A stretch of 64,000 bases of DNA from Gemmatimonas sp. (GTDB lineage Bacteria > Gemmatimonadota > Gemmatimonadetes > Gemmatimonadales > Gemmatimonadaceae). The stretch is taken from contig JAAVWC010000016.1 in NCBI GenBank assembly GCA_023910675.1, positions 39,003-103,002 on the forward strand, given 5' to 3'. Shown piece by piece: positions 35,719-43,924 of this stretch (positions are counted from its first letter, which is position 1; each line of letters begins with the position of its first letter). Both the position numbers and the translations under genes were made by a program. The notes beneath the pieces were generated by a model. That model saw only the letters and a program-made list of their open reading frames with translations. It did no database searches and was not told the DNA's origin.

Positions 35719-36825
35719 CTAGTGGCTCGTAGTTGATTTACGTGTAGCAGGCATGCGACGGGTGACGTCGCGGTACCGCCACACAAAGGGCTGACAGGTT
35801 TTGTTATGGAGCGTGATGTAGCGCAGCAGCGTGCGGGTGAGATCGGTCGTCGATTTGAAGATGCCGCGGGCGATGCAGTCCCGCTCGATGCGTGCGAACC
35901 AGCTCTCCACCTGATTGAGCCAGCTGCTGTACGTCGGGGTGTAGTGCATCGTCACGCGGGGGTGCGCGGCGAGCCAGTCCTGTACCGCCTGGGTCTTATG
36001 CGCGGAGAGGTTATCGACGACGAAGTGGACGGCTTTGCCGCGCGGCGCCGATCGGGTGACGGTGTCGAGGAAGTCCACGAACTCCACGCTGGTGTGGCGG
36101 ACGGCGACCTTCCCCTGCACGTGGCCGGTGCCCACGTTCAGCGCGGCGTACAGCGAGCGGGTCCCGTGCCGCACGTACTCGAACCCGTGCGCTTCCGCTC
36201 GCCCCGGCCGCAGCGGCAAGACTGGATCGGTGCGATCCAACGCCTGAATCGCGGTCTTCTCGTCGACGCAGAACACCACGGCGTTGGTCGGCGGGGCGAT
36301 GTACAGGCCAATGATGTCCGCCGCCTTCGTCTCGAAATCCGGATCGGGGCTGCCCTTGTATCGCTCCAGGCGATGCGGCTTGAGGCCGTGCCGCTTCCAC
36401 ACGGTGGTCACGGTCGTATGCGCCACGCCCAGCTTCGCCGCGAGCCGCCGGCTCGACCAGTGGGTCAACGGCGACGGTGGTGCGGTCTGCAACGTGTGGC
36501 GGACGATCTTGGCTTCGAGGGCCGCGCTCATCCCGTGCCCCCGTCCCGCGCGGGGGGCGTCGGCCAGCGCCAAGACCCCGCCCTCGACGAAGCGACGCTT
36601 CCACAGCGCGATGAACCGGTCGGTGCAGGCGAACCGGGCGCCAATCGTCGCATAGCTGTCGCCCTCGGCGAGCGCGAGCACGACCCGCACGCGCTTGGCA
36701 ATCGCCTGACTCAGCGTCGTCTGCCGCAGCATCTGCTCGAGGGTGCGGCGATCTTCCGGGGCGAGCACGAGATCCATCGTCGGGGTAAACATACCGCCCG
36801 ATACTGCAACTTCCGTGCTATCCAC
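35719..36825 (-). CDS. IS630-family transposase
   Basis: 368 residues. The N-terminal half has two helix-turn-helix regions (RVVLALAEGDSYATIGARFA and SSRRLAAKLGVAHTTVTTVW). The DDE catalytic domain shows Asp in VFCVDEKTAIQALDRTD, Asp in VHFVVDNLSAHKTQ and Glu in SSWLNQVESWFARIE. This is the IS630/Tc1-mariner arrangement. It is intact and undisturbed, so the element may still move. The stop codon TAG uses the duplicated target TA. A second in-frame ATG at 36792 (FTPTMDLVLAPEDRR) may be the true start. Confidence 0.95.
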   Translation of the reverse strand: MDSTEVAVSGGMFTPTMDLVLAPEDRRTLEQMLRQTTLSQAIAKRVRVVLALAEGDSYATIGARFACTDRFIALWKRRFVEGGVLALADAPRAGRGHGMSAALEAKIVRHTLQTAPPSPLTHWSSRRLAAKLGVAHTTVTTVWKRHGLKPHRLERYKGSPDPDFETKAADIIGLYIAPPTNAVVFCVDEKTAIQALDRTDPVLPLRPGRAEAHGFEYVRHGTRSLYAALNVGTGHVQGKVAVRHTSVEFVDFLDTVTRSAPRGKAVHFVVDNLSAHKTQAVQDWLAAHPRVTMHYTPTYSSWLNQVESWFARIERDCIARGIFKSTTDLTRTLLRYITLHNKTCQPFVWRYRDVTRRMPATRKSTTSH

Positions 36826-36845
36826 ATTTCAACTACGGCCCACTA
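35720..36845. mobile_element. complete IS630-family insertion sequence with TA target duplication
   Basis: The element proper spans 35722-36843. Its ends are inverted repeats of about 30 bp: one end reads GTGGCTCGTAGTTGA and the other, reverse-complemented, GTGGGCCGTAGTTGA, with further matches to TAGC inward. Both are flanked by the dinucleotide TA (35720-35721 and 36844-36845), the usual IS630 target duplication. One transposase gene fills it. The TIRs match well, which suggests a recent arrival. Confidence 0.92.
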
Positions 36846-36971
36846 GAGGCGTGCTCAGCCATATGGGCAGCAGTCGAGGCCGCTGGCGTCCACTTCCTGC
36901 CGATTCAGCACTCTGCGGCGCTCCTTCGGGGGATGCACCATGGGGGACACCCTTCTTGAGGAGTCCCCCCG

Positions 36972-37196
36972 ATGTTCCGTAACTCGCGCCGCCTTGTTGC
37001 CTCCGTCGTCGTTCCCGTTGTGGTCGCCACGCTTGGCGCCTGTGCATCGCCCACCGCACCCGAGTTCGAAGGCTCGGCGCCGCCGAAGCGGAACGTCGTG
37101 GTGTGCGTAGCCGCCGGACCGAACGGTACGCCGGTGTTTTCGGAGCCCGTGAACGGCGAGTGCCCGGCCGGCTTTGACCTGCATCCATGGTGGTAA
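36972..37196 (+). CDS. small lipoprotein, unknown
   Basis: 74 residues. The signal sequence ends LGACAS, a lipobox, giving a mature lipoprotein of about 50 residues. The C-terminus reads NGECPAGFDLHPWW, with two Cys in the mature part. A good ribosome site (GAGGAG) lies 9 bp before the ATG, which supports real translation despite the small size. It stands 27 bp before the YbjN-like gene and may be co-transcribed. Function unknown. Confidence 0.65.
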   Translation: MFRNSRRLVASVVVPVVVATLGACASPTAPEFEGSAPPKRNVVVCVAAGPNGTPVFSEPVNGECPAGFDLHPWW

Positions 37197-37223
37197 CGGT
37201 TGGCGCGGTGATAGCATTCGCGT

Positions 37224-38189
37224 ATGTCACCGCACAACAATCCCCACGAGCCGGATGAGTCACCGGACGCTGGCGTCTCTCATCCTGCGCTCTCCACGTT
37301 TGGCGACGCGTGGTTCCGCTTCGCCGGCAAGCTTGCCGAATCACTCGCGGTGCTGGGTGACGAGCAGTATCTGATCCTGTCGGTGCCCGGCTCGTCGCGG
37401 TTCATCCAATTCGGTGGTGGCCAGCCGTTCCTCGCGGAAACCGTATCCAACGCGTTTCTCGAGCAGCATGAGCGACTGACGCGGGGCGATGAGGTGCTGC
37501 TGGCGAAGCTTGGCTGGCAGCGCCCCACCTACAGTGCCGAAGACCTCGAGTCGTTGCCCGACGACCTGGTGGGCTCTCCCAACTGGTTCGTCACCGTGGA
37601 AGACGAGTCCGTGCCGTTCGATGCCCTCGCGTCGCTCGCGGTGCGTACTGCGGTCGAAGCATTTGGCGTGTCGGCGCCAAGTGCGCTGCGCTACCGCGCG
37701 TTTCACGCGGAGGGCGTCCCCATTCTGCTGCCGGGCTTGGAGCTCGCTCCGGAAGAAGAAGAGGACGATTTGCTGCGTGACATGTCGGTCGCCCCGGGGG
37801 AATCACTGGCCGAACAGGTGTTCGAAGCGTGCGCGTTTCTCCCCGGTGCCGAGGTCGAGCCGATCGACGACCTGGTGGCCGCCGTGGATATCGAAGGATT
37901 GCGACTGATGGTGGTCGTGGAGCCCGAGTTGGGTATCGCGCGCCTGCTGTGCAATCTGTTTCCGGTCAATCCCGACACGGATGATGTGACCGAAACGCTG
38001 AACGCGCTCAATGCCGACCGGCTCGCGTTCGGCTATGTGTATCTCAAGGATCACGACGTCCGCTACGGCGCGGACGTCGTGATCGAGCCGTTCTTCCCGG
38101 AATTGCTTCCAGCATCGATCAGGCTGGCGGCGGCGAGTATCGGCGCGATGATGGACGCGGACGATGAGGCGTCGTCGGAGGAGCGCTGA
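37224..38189 (+). CDS. YbjN/type III secretion chaperone-like (TY-Chap) protein
   Basis: 321 acidic residues without signal peptide. The first part (about 25-150: ALSTFGDAWFRFAGKLAESL, DEQYLILSVPGSSRFIQFGG) resembles the TY-Chap N-terminal fold. The second (about 190-310: FEACAFLPGAEVEPIDDLVA, GLRLMVVVEPELGIARLLCN, VTETLNALNADRLAFGYVYL) resembles the YbjN/CesT peptide-binding fold. Proteins of these folds bind peptides or partner proteins. No secretion or toxin gene is adjacent, so the partner is unknown. The family assignment is from pattern only. Confidence 0.55.
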   Translation: MSPHNNPHEPDESPDAGVSHPALSTFGDAWFRFAGKLAESLAVLGDEQYLILSVPGSSRFIQFGGGQPFLAETVSNAFLEQHERLTRGDEVLLAKLGWQRPTYSAEDLESLPDDLVGSPNWFVTVEDESVPFDALASLAVRTAVEAFGVSAPSALRYRAFHAEGVPILLPGLELAPEEEEDDLLRDMSVAPGESLAEQVFEACAFLPGAEVEPIDDLVAAVDIEGLRLMVVVEPELGIARLLCNLFPVNPDTDDVTETLNALNADRLAFGYVYLKDHDVRYGADVVIEPFFPELLPASIRLAAASIGAMMDADDEASSEER

Positions 38190-38195
38190 ATACAC

Positions 38196-38244
38196 AACGG
38201 CCGTGAACGAGACCCCCCTCCGAGTCTGTCCACGGCCGCTGTGG
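38196..38244 (+). terminator. stem-loop after the YbjN-like gene
   Basis: ACGGCCGTG and CACGGCCGC form a GC stem around a loop of about 25 nt, starting 7 bp after the stop. No U-run follows, so it is a weak candidate. The remaining gap to 38513 holds T-rich GACGTTTTGCG repeats (38391-38430) and no gene. Confidence 0.35.
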
Positions 38245-38513
38245 CCCCACCCCCTCATTGGAATGGTGTTACCCTATCGGGTTTCCCGGGTTCCGCAGGG
38301 TTCATGGCGCGTGTGCGGGAGATCACCGAGCGCTATTGGGGGGCAAAACGGCCTGTAGCGTCAGCTGGCTGTCATCTCGAAATGCTGTTTTGCGACGTTT
38401 TGCGTCATTTGTGACGTTTTTTGCGCCGATCGGCGCGTTGGCGCTATTGACGAGCATCGCATACTAAAGCGGATCATTGTTCCGATCGTCTCCGCTTTCG
38501 TCTGCACCGTCCG

Positions 38514-38723
38514 GTGAGCCATTCAGAATCTTCTGCCGAACCGCTCGAGTCGTTTCCGCCCACCTCGCCGTGTGTGAAGGTGTGCCAGCTCGATCTGCAC
38601 GTGCGGTGCTACGGATGTGGGCGAACGCGGAACGAGGTGGCCCGGTGGTCTACCATGACGCTCGATGAGCGTCGCGCCGTCAACCGTCGCCTTGGCTTTC
38701 GTGGCCACGACGAACGGCGCTAA
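38514..38723 (+). CDS. DUF1289 small protein
   Basis: 69 residues from a GTG. The core PPTSPCVKVCQLDLHVRCYG CGRTR followed by NEVARWSTMTLDERRAV is the DUF1289 pattern: four Cys in a C-x3-C...C-x2-C layout likely to bind zinc or an Fe-S centre, then a short helix. It is near-complete for this small family. The gene overlaps nothing and is 31-82 bp before the ADP-ribosylglycohydrolase start. Function unknown. Confidence 0.85.
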   Translation: MSHSESSAEPLESFPPTSPCVKVCQLDLHVRCYGCGRTRNEVARWSTMTLDERRAVNRRLGFRGHDERR

Positions 38724-38805
38724 TCACTTCTCCCAATTCCAGTGGTGGTGGGCAATGGCGCTCGCAGATCGGCTTGAAATCATCGTGTACGGCCCCCGTC
38801 GCAAC

Positions 38806-39897
38806 ATGGATACGCTGGGGAGCAAGATCAGTCGTCGTGAACGGGTGCTGGGCTGCTTTCTGGGTGGCGCCGTCGGCGACGCGCTCGGTGCGCCGCTCGA
38901 GTTCCGCAACACCAAAGACATCTTCGAACTCTTCGGGCCGAAGGGGCTTCGTGACTTCATCCCGTGGCACGCCGAACCTGGTGCGATCACCGATGACACG
39001 CAGCTGTTGCTGTTCACCGCCGAGGCGTTGCTGCGCACGCGTGTGATGGCGCACGGCTACAAGACGTACTACCCGCCCACGATCATCCGGAACGCGTACC
39101 GCCGCTGGCTCATGACGCAGCGCCACATCGGCCCGGCGCCCGATCATCTCGACACCGCGCGCGGATGGTTGCTCGATGTCCCGGGACTCTGGGCGGAGCG
39201 CTCGCCGGACAAGGTCAGTCTGGTCTCGCTCAAGAAAAAAGTGCTCGGCACTCCCGAAGAAGCGATCAACGACGGCAAAGGATTCGGCGCCATCGCGCGC
39301 GTCGCGCCAGCCGGCATGTTCATGCAGGACGATGCCTTCCGCCTTGGGGCCGAAGTCGCCGCGATCACGCACGGCGGATACACCGCTACCTGTTCGGCCG
39401 GCTACTTCGCCGTCATCATTTTCCATCTGATGCACGGGACGACCATTCGCGAGGGCATCGAAGCGGCCATCCGTCGGTCTGCGCCCATTCTGGGGCAAGG
39501 CGAAACGATGCGCACCGTCCAGTACGCCGTGCGCCGCGCCGACGAAGTGCGCTTTGCCGGCATTGATCCCTCGTGGCGAGATGTCGAGGAGTTTGGCGAA
39601 GGGAAGCTCGCGCACGAAGCACTCGCGATCTCCGTGTTCTGCGCGATGAGTCATCCGGAGCCGTCGCGAGAGTCATTCGAAAAGGCGGTCGCGCTGGCGG
39701 TGAATCACAACGGCAACAGCGATACACTCGGCGCGCTCACCGGCCAACTGCTCGGCGCGATGCACGGACCCGACATCATTCCGCCGCGATGGCTCGAGCA
39801 GCTCGAATTGCGCGACGTCATTACGCAAATGGCAGAAGACGTCGCGCTCGAACATGTCGAAGGGCCGGAGTGGAAGAAGCGGTATCCGCCGCTGTAG
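38806..39897 (+). CDS. ADP-ribosylglycohydrolase (DraG family)
   Basis: About 363 residues. The family's magnesium-binding sites are present: GCFLGGAVGDALGAPLEF at the N-terminus, the TDDT motif in GAITDDTQLLLFTAEA, and NHNGNSDTLGALTGQLLGA at the C-terminus carrying the last metal-binding Asp. DraG-type enzymes remove ADP-ribose from arginine or other acceptors. No ADP-ribosyltransferase gene is in the window, so its substrate is open; it could be defence against foreign toxins, cofactor salvage or nitrogen control. The ATG at 38806 is chosen; ATG at 38755 is an alternative with a better GGTGGG upstream. Confidence 0.9.
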   Translation: MDTLGSKISRRERVLGCFLGGAVGDALGAPLEFRNTKDIFELFGPKGLRDFIPWHAEPGAITDDTQLLLFTAEALLRTRVMAHGYKTYYPPTIIRNAYRRWLMTQRHIGPAPDHLDTARGWLLDVPGLWAERSPDKVSLVSLKKKVLGTPEEAINDGKGFGAIARVAPAGMFMQDDAFRLGAEVAAITHGGYTATCSAGYFAVIIFHLMHGTTIREGIEAAIRRSAPILGQGETMRTVQYAVRRADEVRFAGIDPSWRDVEEFGEGKLAHEALAISVFCAMSHPEPSRESFEKAVALAVNHNGNSDTLGALTGQLLGAMHGPDIIPPRWLEQLELRDVITQMAEDVALEHVEGPEWKKRYPPL

Positions 39898-40068
39898 CGA
39901 GACGCAGTATTCAGACTGTTGGAATGCGTGCGACGAACGGTGTCAAATCGTGCGGCGACGTATTGCTGGGACGGGGTCCGGTAGGGATGTTCATTGCAGA
40001 GCCTCTCGTCTGTCCATCTTCATAATGCGTACGCGCGTTGAAACGCCTGCGCATGCTTCCATCGCTCC

Positions 40069-42405
40069 ATGTCCGATATCGCCGCCTCCGCTTCCGTACC
40101 GCCCGTAGTTCCGTCGGGAAGCCCGACTACTCCGGGGGCGCTTTCGGATGGATCCTTCGTGGACTTTGCGCAACTCGTGGAGACGCTTGATGTCGCCGTC
40201 GTGGTGCAGGACCCCCGGCGTCGCATCATCTATGCGAACCCGAAGGCGACGACGTTGCTTGGACTGTCGGCAACGGAAATCACCACGCGCACAACGAATG
40301 ATGCGCGGCTTGATGTGATTGGCGAAGACGGTAGCCCAGTACCTGAAGATGCCCATCCTGGGCCGACGGCGTTGCGGACGGGGCGTCCGGTGTCGGGGGT
40401 CGTGCTCGGCGTACGTCGCGATGGAGCCTCCGAGCGGGTCTGGTTGCTGGTGCATGCCGTGCCGAAGGTCGCTGCCGATGGGACCGTGGAGCGTGTGGTC
40501 ATCTCGCTCAGCGATGTCAGTGTTTCGCACCGGTCGATCCGCGAGCACGAAGCGATGTACCAGTCTGTCTTCCGGTCGAAGTCGGAAGGGTTGGTGGTAC
40601 ACAACATGGACGGCAGCATCAGAGAGGCGAACGCCGCCGCCGAACGCATATTGGGCCTGTCGATCGAGCAGATGCGCGGCCGTCTTCCGCTCGATCCGCG
40701 ATGGCGTCTCGTCCGACCGGATCATTCGCCTGCGGGCCGTGATTTCATTCCGTCGGAGATTACCACGAGAACGGGAGCGCCATCACAGGCCGTTATCGGC
40801 GTGCACCGTCCAACGGGCGAACTCGCCTGGCTCGACGTCCATGCCGATCCGCTGCGGGAGCTGGGTGAGCCCCAGATGTCCGGGGTGGTCGCGACGTTTG
40901 CTGACATTACCGTTGAGCGCAATGCCACGATGGCCCTGGAGGCCAGTCGATCGCAGCTGCAACGTGTACTGGATGCCGTTCCGGGGGTGGTCTTCACCTT
41001 CCGCTATTCCGACAACGGACGGGTGGAGTTCACCTACGCGGCTGGTCGCATTCGCGAAGTCACCGGTTTGGATGCTGACGCCGTTCGTGGTACGCCTTCC
41101 CTGTTGGTGAGTGGTATCGCGGCGGACGCGCTCGCGGAGGTCCGGGCGTTGGTCGCGCGCGCCGCGAGTGACCGGGCGCCGTATGAGCATGTGGTCAAGC
41201 TGAATACGCCGGCGGGCGAGGTGCGCTGGGTACGCACCGTTGGCATTCCTGCCGAGTCGGCTGACGGTCTGGTGTATACGGCGTTCAGCCTTGACGTCAC
41301 CCGCGAACAGCAGATGGAGGACGCGTTGCGTCGCAGTCAGCGGCGTGAAGCGCTTGGCGATATGGCGGCCGGGATGGCGCACAATTTCAACAACATGCTG
41401 GCGGTCATTCTGCCCAACGTGCAGCTCGCGCGCGAGCAGGCGCACGGTGAGGTGGTGCAGCACCTGTCCGATGCGGAGCGTGCGGCCGTCAGCGCTGGCG
41501 ATCTCGTGAAACGTATGCTGGCGCTCGGGCACGCCGACGTGCGTCCTGGGATGCAGGTGGACCTCGTGCCGTTGCTGCGTGACGCGCTGCACATGTGCCG
41601 ACGGACGTTCGACAAGTCGATCATGATCACCGACGAGATCACGGTGGCCGATGCGCATGTGCGTGGCGCGTCGAGCGCGGTGCAGCAGATCCTCATCAAC
41701 ATGCTCCTCAATGCCCGCGACGCGCTGCACGGGGTGAGTAGTCCAACCCTCCGGGTGGCACTCGCGGGTGGTGATCAGGCGAGCGTCGTGCTCACGATTG
41801 CCGACAACGGGGCCGGCATGTCGGCCGAAACACTGCGCCGCATCGGCGAACCGTTCTTTACCACCAAAGGGCCGGGCAGTGGCACGGGGCTCGGACTCGC
41901 GAGTGCCTTCCACGCGATCCATGACGCGGGAGGGTCGTGGTGCGTGGAGTCCCTGCCTGGGCACGGGACGACGTTCGTCATCACGTTCCCTCGCGTGGCG
42001 GCGGTGCGGACGGTGCCTTCTCCGTCCACGTCGATGCCCAAGCCCATTCTCACGGGGGCGGTCCTCATCATCGATGACGAGGCGATGGTGCGCAGTGTCC
42101 TCGCGCGACAGATGAGCAAGGCCGGCATGCGGAGCGTGCCTGTCTCCGGTGCGAAGGAAGCCCTCGCCCTGTTGCGCGCAGGCACCGTTGCAGATCTCCG
42201 TCTCATTTTGCTCGATCTTTCCATGCCGGACATGTCTGGTGACGCGGCACTGCCATTGCTTCGTGAAGCGGCGCCTCACGTACCGGTCATCGCCTTGAGC
42301 GGACATATTCCTGAATCGTTCGAATTGCCGGGGGCGGCGGCAGTCCTGCAGAAGCCCGCTGGTCAGCGCGAACTGGTTGCCGCAGTTGCGCAGGCGCTTG
42401 CCTGA
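40069..42405 (+). CDS. PAS-rich hybrid histidine kinase with receiver
   Basis: 778 residues, cytoplasmic by composition. At least three PAS domains fill the first 420 residues (TLDVAVVVQDPRRRIIYANP; VFRSKSEGLVVHNMDGSIRE; VLDAVPGVVFTFRYSDNG). HisKA follows with GDMAAGMAHNFNNMLAVI, HATPase with NMLLNARDAL and GTGLGLASAFHAIHDAGG, then a receiver with VLIIDDEAMV and LILLDLSMPDMSG. The receiver after the kinase suggests a relay to an unlinked histidine phosphotransfer or regulator protein. A perfect 10-bp-stem hairpin follows at 42413. Confidence 0.92.
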   Translation: MSDIAASASVPPVVPSGSPTTPGALSDGSFVDFAQLVETLDVAVVVQDPRRRIIYANPKATTLLGLSATEITTRTTNDARLDVIGEDGSPVPEDAHPGPTALRTGRPVSGVVLGVRRDGASERVWLLVHAVPKVAADGTVERVVISLSDVSVSHRSIREHEAMYQSVFRSKSEGLVVHNMDGSIREANAAAERILGLSIEQMRGRLPLDPRWRLVRPDHSPAGRDFIPSEITTRTGAPSQAVIGVHRPTGELAWLDVHADPLRELGEPQMSGVVATFADITVERNATMALEASRSQLQRVLDAVPGVVFTFRYSDNGRVEFTYAAGRIREVTGLDADAVRGTPSLLVSGIAADALAEVRALVARAASDRAPYEHVVKLNTPAGEVRWVRTVGIPAESADGLVYTAFSLDVTREQQMEDALRRSQRREALGDMAAGMAHNFNNMLAVILPNVQLAREQAHGEVVQHLSDAERAAVSAGDLVKRMLALGHADVRPGMQVDLVPLLRDALHMCRRTFDKSIMITDEITVADAHVRGASSAVQQILINMLLNARDALHGVSSPTLRVALAGGDQASVVLTIADNGAGMSAETLRRIGEPFFTTKGPGSGTGLGLASAFHAIHDAGGSWCVESLPGHGTTFVITFPRVAAVRTVPSPSTSMPKPILTGAVLIIDDEAMVRSVLARQMSKAGMRSVPVSGAKEALALLRAGTVADLRLILLDLSMPDMSGDAALPLLREAAPHVPVIALSGHIPESFELPGAAAVLQKPAGQRELVAAVAQALA

Positions 42406-42459
42406 CAGGGGTTGAACTGCTCCCTCGGCTGCCTCCGTGCGAGCAGTTCACCCGCCTGT
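42404..42459 (+). terminator. stem-loop after hybrid kinase
   Basis: TGAACTGCTC and GAGCAGTTCA pair perfectly around an 18-nt loop containing GCCTCCGTGC; outer GACAGG/CCTGTC extend the stem. It lies just after the stop at 42405. The loop motif recurs near other gene ends in this window. Confidence 0.55.
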
Positions 42460-42514
42460 CGGGCCGAGCAACGGGCAGTTGACAGCACCGCGCAGGGAGC
42501 GCATGTAGCGTCTC

Positions 42515-43810
42515 GTGGATAACGTGACGCATGGACTCGCGGGGTTGCTCATTGCCGATGTGGCAGAGCAATCCCTGACACGACGCGGGCTGTCGGTGGG
42601 AACACGACTGCGCCGTGCGCTGAGCGTGCTGGGGATTGTGGCGGCGGAGTTTCCCGACAGCGATCTCATTTATTCGGGCCGCGTGCTCAACATGGGGTCG
42701 CTGGGCTATCTGCTGCACCATCGTGGACACACGCACACGATCGTATGGGCGGTGGTGAGCGCGGTGCTGCTCTGGCTGGTTGCCCGCTGGTGGGTGCAGC
42801 GTACTAGCGAGCCGCTCACGCGCTCAGCCTCGACGACCTTGCTGGTGGTGGCGCTGGTGGGGACGCTGTCGCATCTGCTGCTCGACTTTACCAACAGCTA
42901 CGGCGTGCATCCGTTCTGGCCCTTCGACGGGCGCTGGTACTACGGCGACGCGGTGTTCATCGTGGAGCCGTGGCTGTGGCTGGTGGCAATTCCGCCGCTC
43001 TGGTGGAACCGGCCGCGCGGGATTGGTCGGTGGCTGTTGCCGTTTTTGCTGGTGGTGATCGTCGCGGCGACCGTGTTGCTGGGGCAGGTGGCGCGTGACG
43101 TGTCGGTGGTGCTGGTGGTGTTTGCGCTGCTGTGGAGTGTGGGGCAGCGATTGCTGTCCGCCACGGGACGCACTGTGTCCGGGGTAGCGGCGTGGGTGTT
43201 GGTCACGGTGGGGTTCTTTGTGGCGTCGTCGAAGGCCGAGGCGCGGGTGCGCGAGGCGGTGGTGGCGAGTGCTGCCGCCGGTGAGCGGGTGTACGATGTG
43301 TCGCTCAACCCGGGGCCGGGCGATTGGGGGTGCTGGTCGGCGGTGGTGGTCACGGGCACGGACACGACGTACCGGGTGACGACGGCTGTGGTGGCCCCCT
43401 TCAGTGGGGTGCGTTCGGTGGCGATCTGTCGCACGGCGTATCAGGACGGCCGGTTGGGGACCGATGTGTTGGGCGACCTGCCGGAGCGCGCGGTGGTGCC
43501 GTTTGTGGCCACGACGCAGGTGGTGTGGCGGTCCACGTGGCGGGCGTCCCGCCTGGCGCTGGCGGCGCTGTACGCGACCTGCGAGGGGTATGCGGCGCTG
43601 CACTTCATGCGCGTGCCGCTTTTTATTGCGAACGGGAGCGGGTTGTCACTGGATGACGCCCGTTTTGGCCTCGGGGGCGGGTTCAGCCATATGGAGGTCC
43701 CGCAGCCAGGGTGCTCACGGGAGCGGTACTGGATCCCAGGGTGGGTGCCGCCGCGGGGGGATGTGCTGGCGGGAGAGGAAAGAGTCGGCGAACAGACAAA
43801 AGAGAACTGA
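42515..43810 (+). CDS. YdjM-like inner-membrane metal-dependent hydrolase
   Basis: 431 residues from a GTG. The N-terminus reads DNVTHGLAGLLIADVAEQSL, with further His residues in LHHRGHTHTIVWAVV and LSHLLLDFTNSYGVHPFWPF. These are the conserved metal-site histidines of the YdjM/DUF457 family of membrane-bound predicted hydrolases. Five or more membrane spans follow (VVSAVLLWLVARWW, LLPFLLVVIVAATVLLGQV, VSVVLVVFALLWSV, AWVLVTVGFFVAS). The C-terminal 200 residues form an extra soluble part. The real substrate is unknown; E. coli YdjM is an SOS gene, but no LexA box was identified here. Confidence 0.82.
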   Translation: MDNVTHGLAGLLIADVAEQSLTRRGLSVGTRLRRALSVLGIVAAEFPDSDLIYSGRVLNMGSLGYLLHHRGHTHTIVWAVVSAVLLWLVARWWVQRTSEPLTRSASTTLLVVALVGTLSHLLLDFTNSYGVHPFWPFDGRWYYGDAVFIVEPWLWLVAIPPLWWNRPRGIGRWLLPFLLVVIVAATVLLGQVARDVSVVLVVFALLWSVGQRLLSATGRTVSGVAAWVLVTVGFFVASSKAEARVREAVVASAAAGERVYDVSLNPGPGDWGCWSAVVVTGTDTTYRVTTAVVAPFSGVRSVAICRTAYQDGRLGTDVLGDLPERAVVPFVATTQVVWRSTWRASRLALAALYATCEGYAALHFMRVPLFIANGSGLSLDDARFGLGGGFSHMEVPQPGCSRERYWIPGWVPPRGDVLAGEERVGEQTKEN

Positions 43811-43920
43811 CAACTGAAAGCTCGAACTGACAACTGAAAACTCCGTGAGGGCTGCGGGAAGTTTTCGGTGTTGAGTTCGAGTTTTCGGTTGTCAGTCGGC
43901 GTTTTCAGTAATCAGTTTCG
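43804..43920. repeat. AACTGACAACTGAAA-type direct and inverted repeats
   Basis: Two direct copies of GAACTGACAACTGAAA lie at 43804 and 43824. Inverted relatives follow: GAGTTTTCGGTTGTCAGT (about 43879) pairs with the second copy with one mismatch, and GTTTTCAGTAATCAGTTT lies after it. The first copy includes the stop codon of the upstream gene. The set fills the gap between two convergent genes and could terminate both. Confidence 0.7.
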
Positions 43921-43924
43921 ACTG

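Noticed and set aside
35806..36846. 346-residue plus-strand frame across the IS
   Set aside because: Mirror of the transposase, whose DDE residues and HTHs are on the minus strand.
42515..43810. LexA-regulated SOS gene, by analogy with E. coli YdjM
   Set aside because: No palindromic LexA-type box was found in the 110-bp upstream gap.
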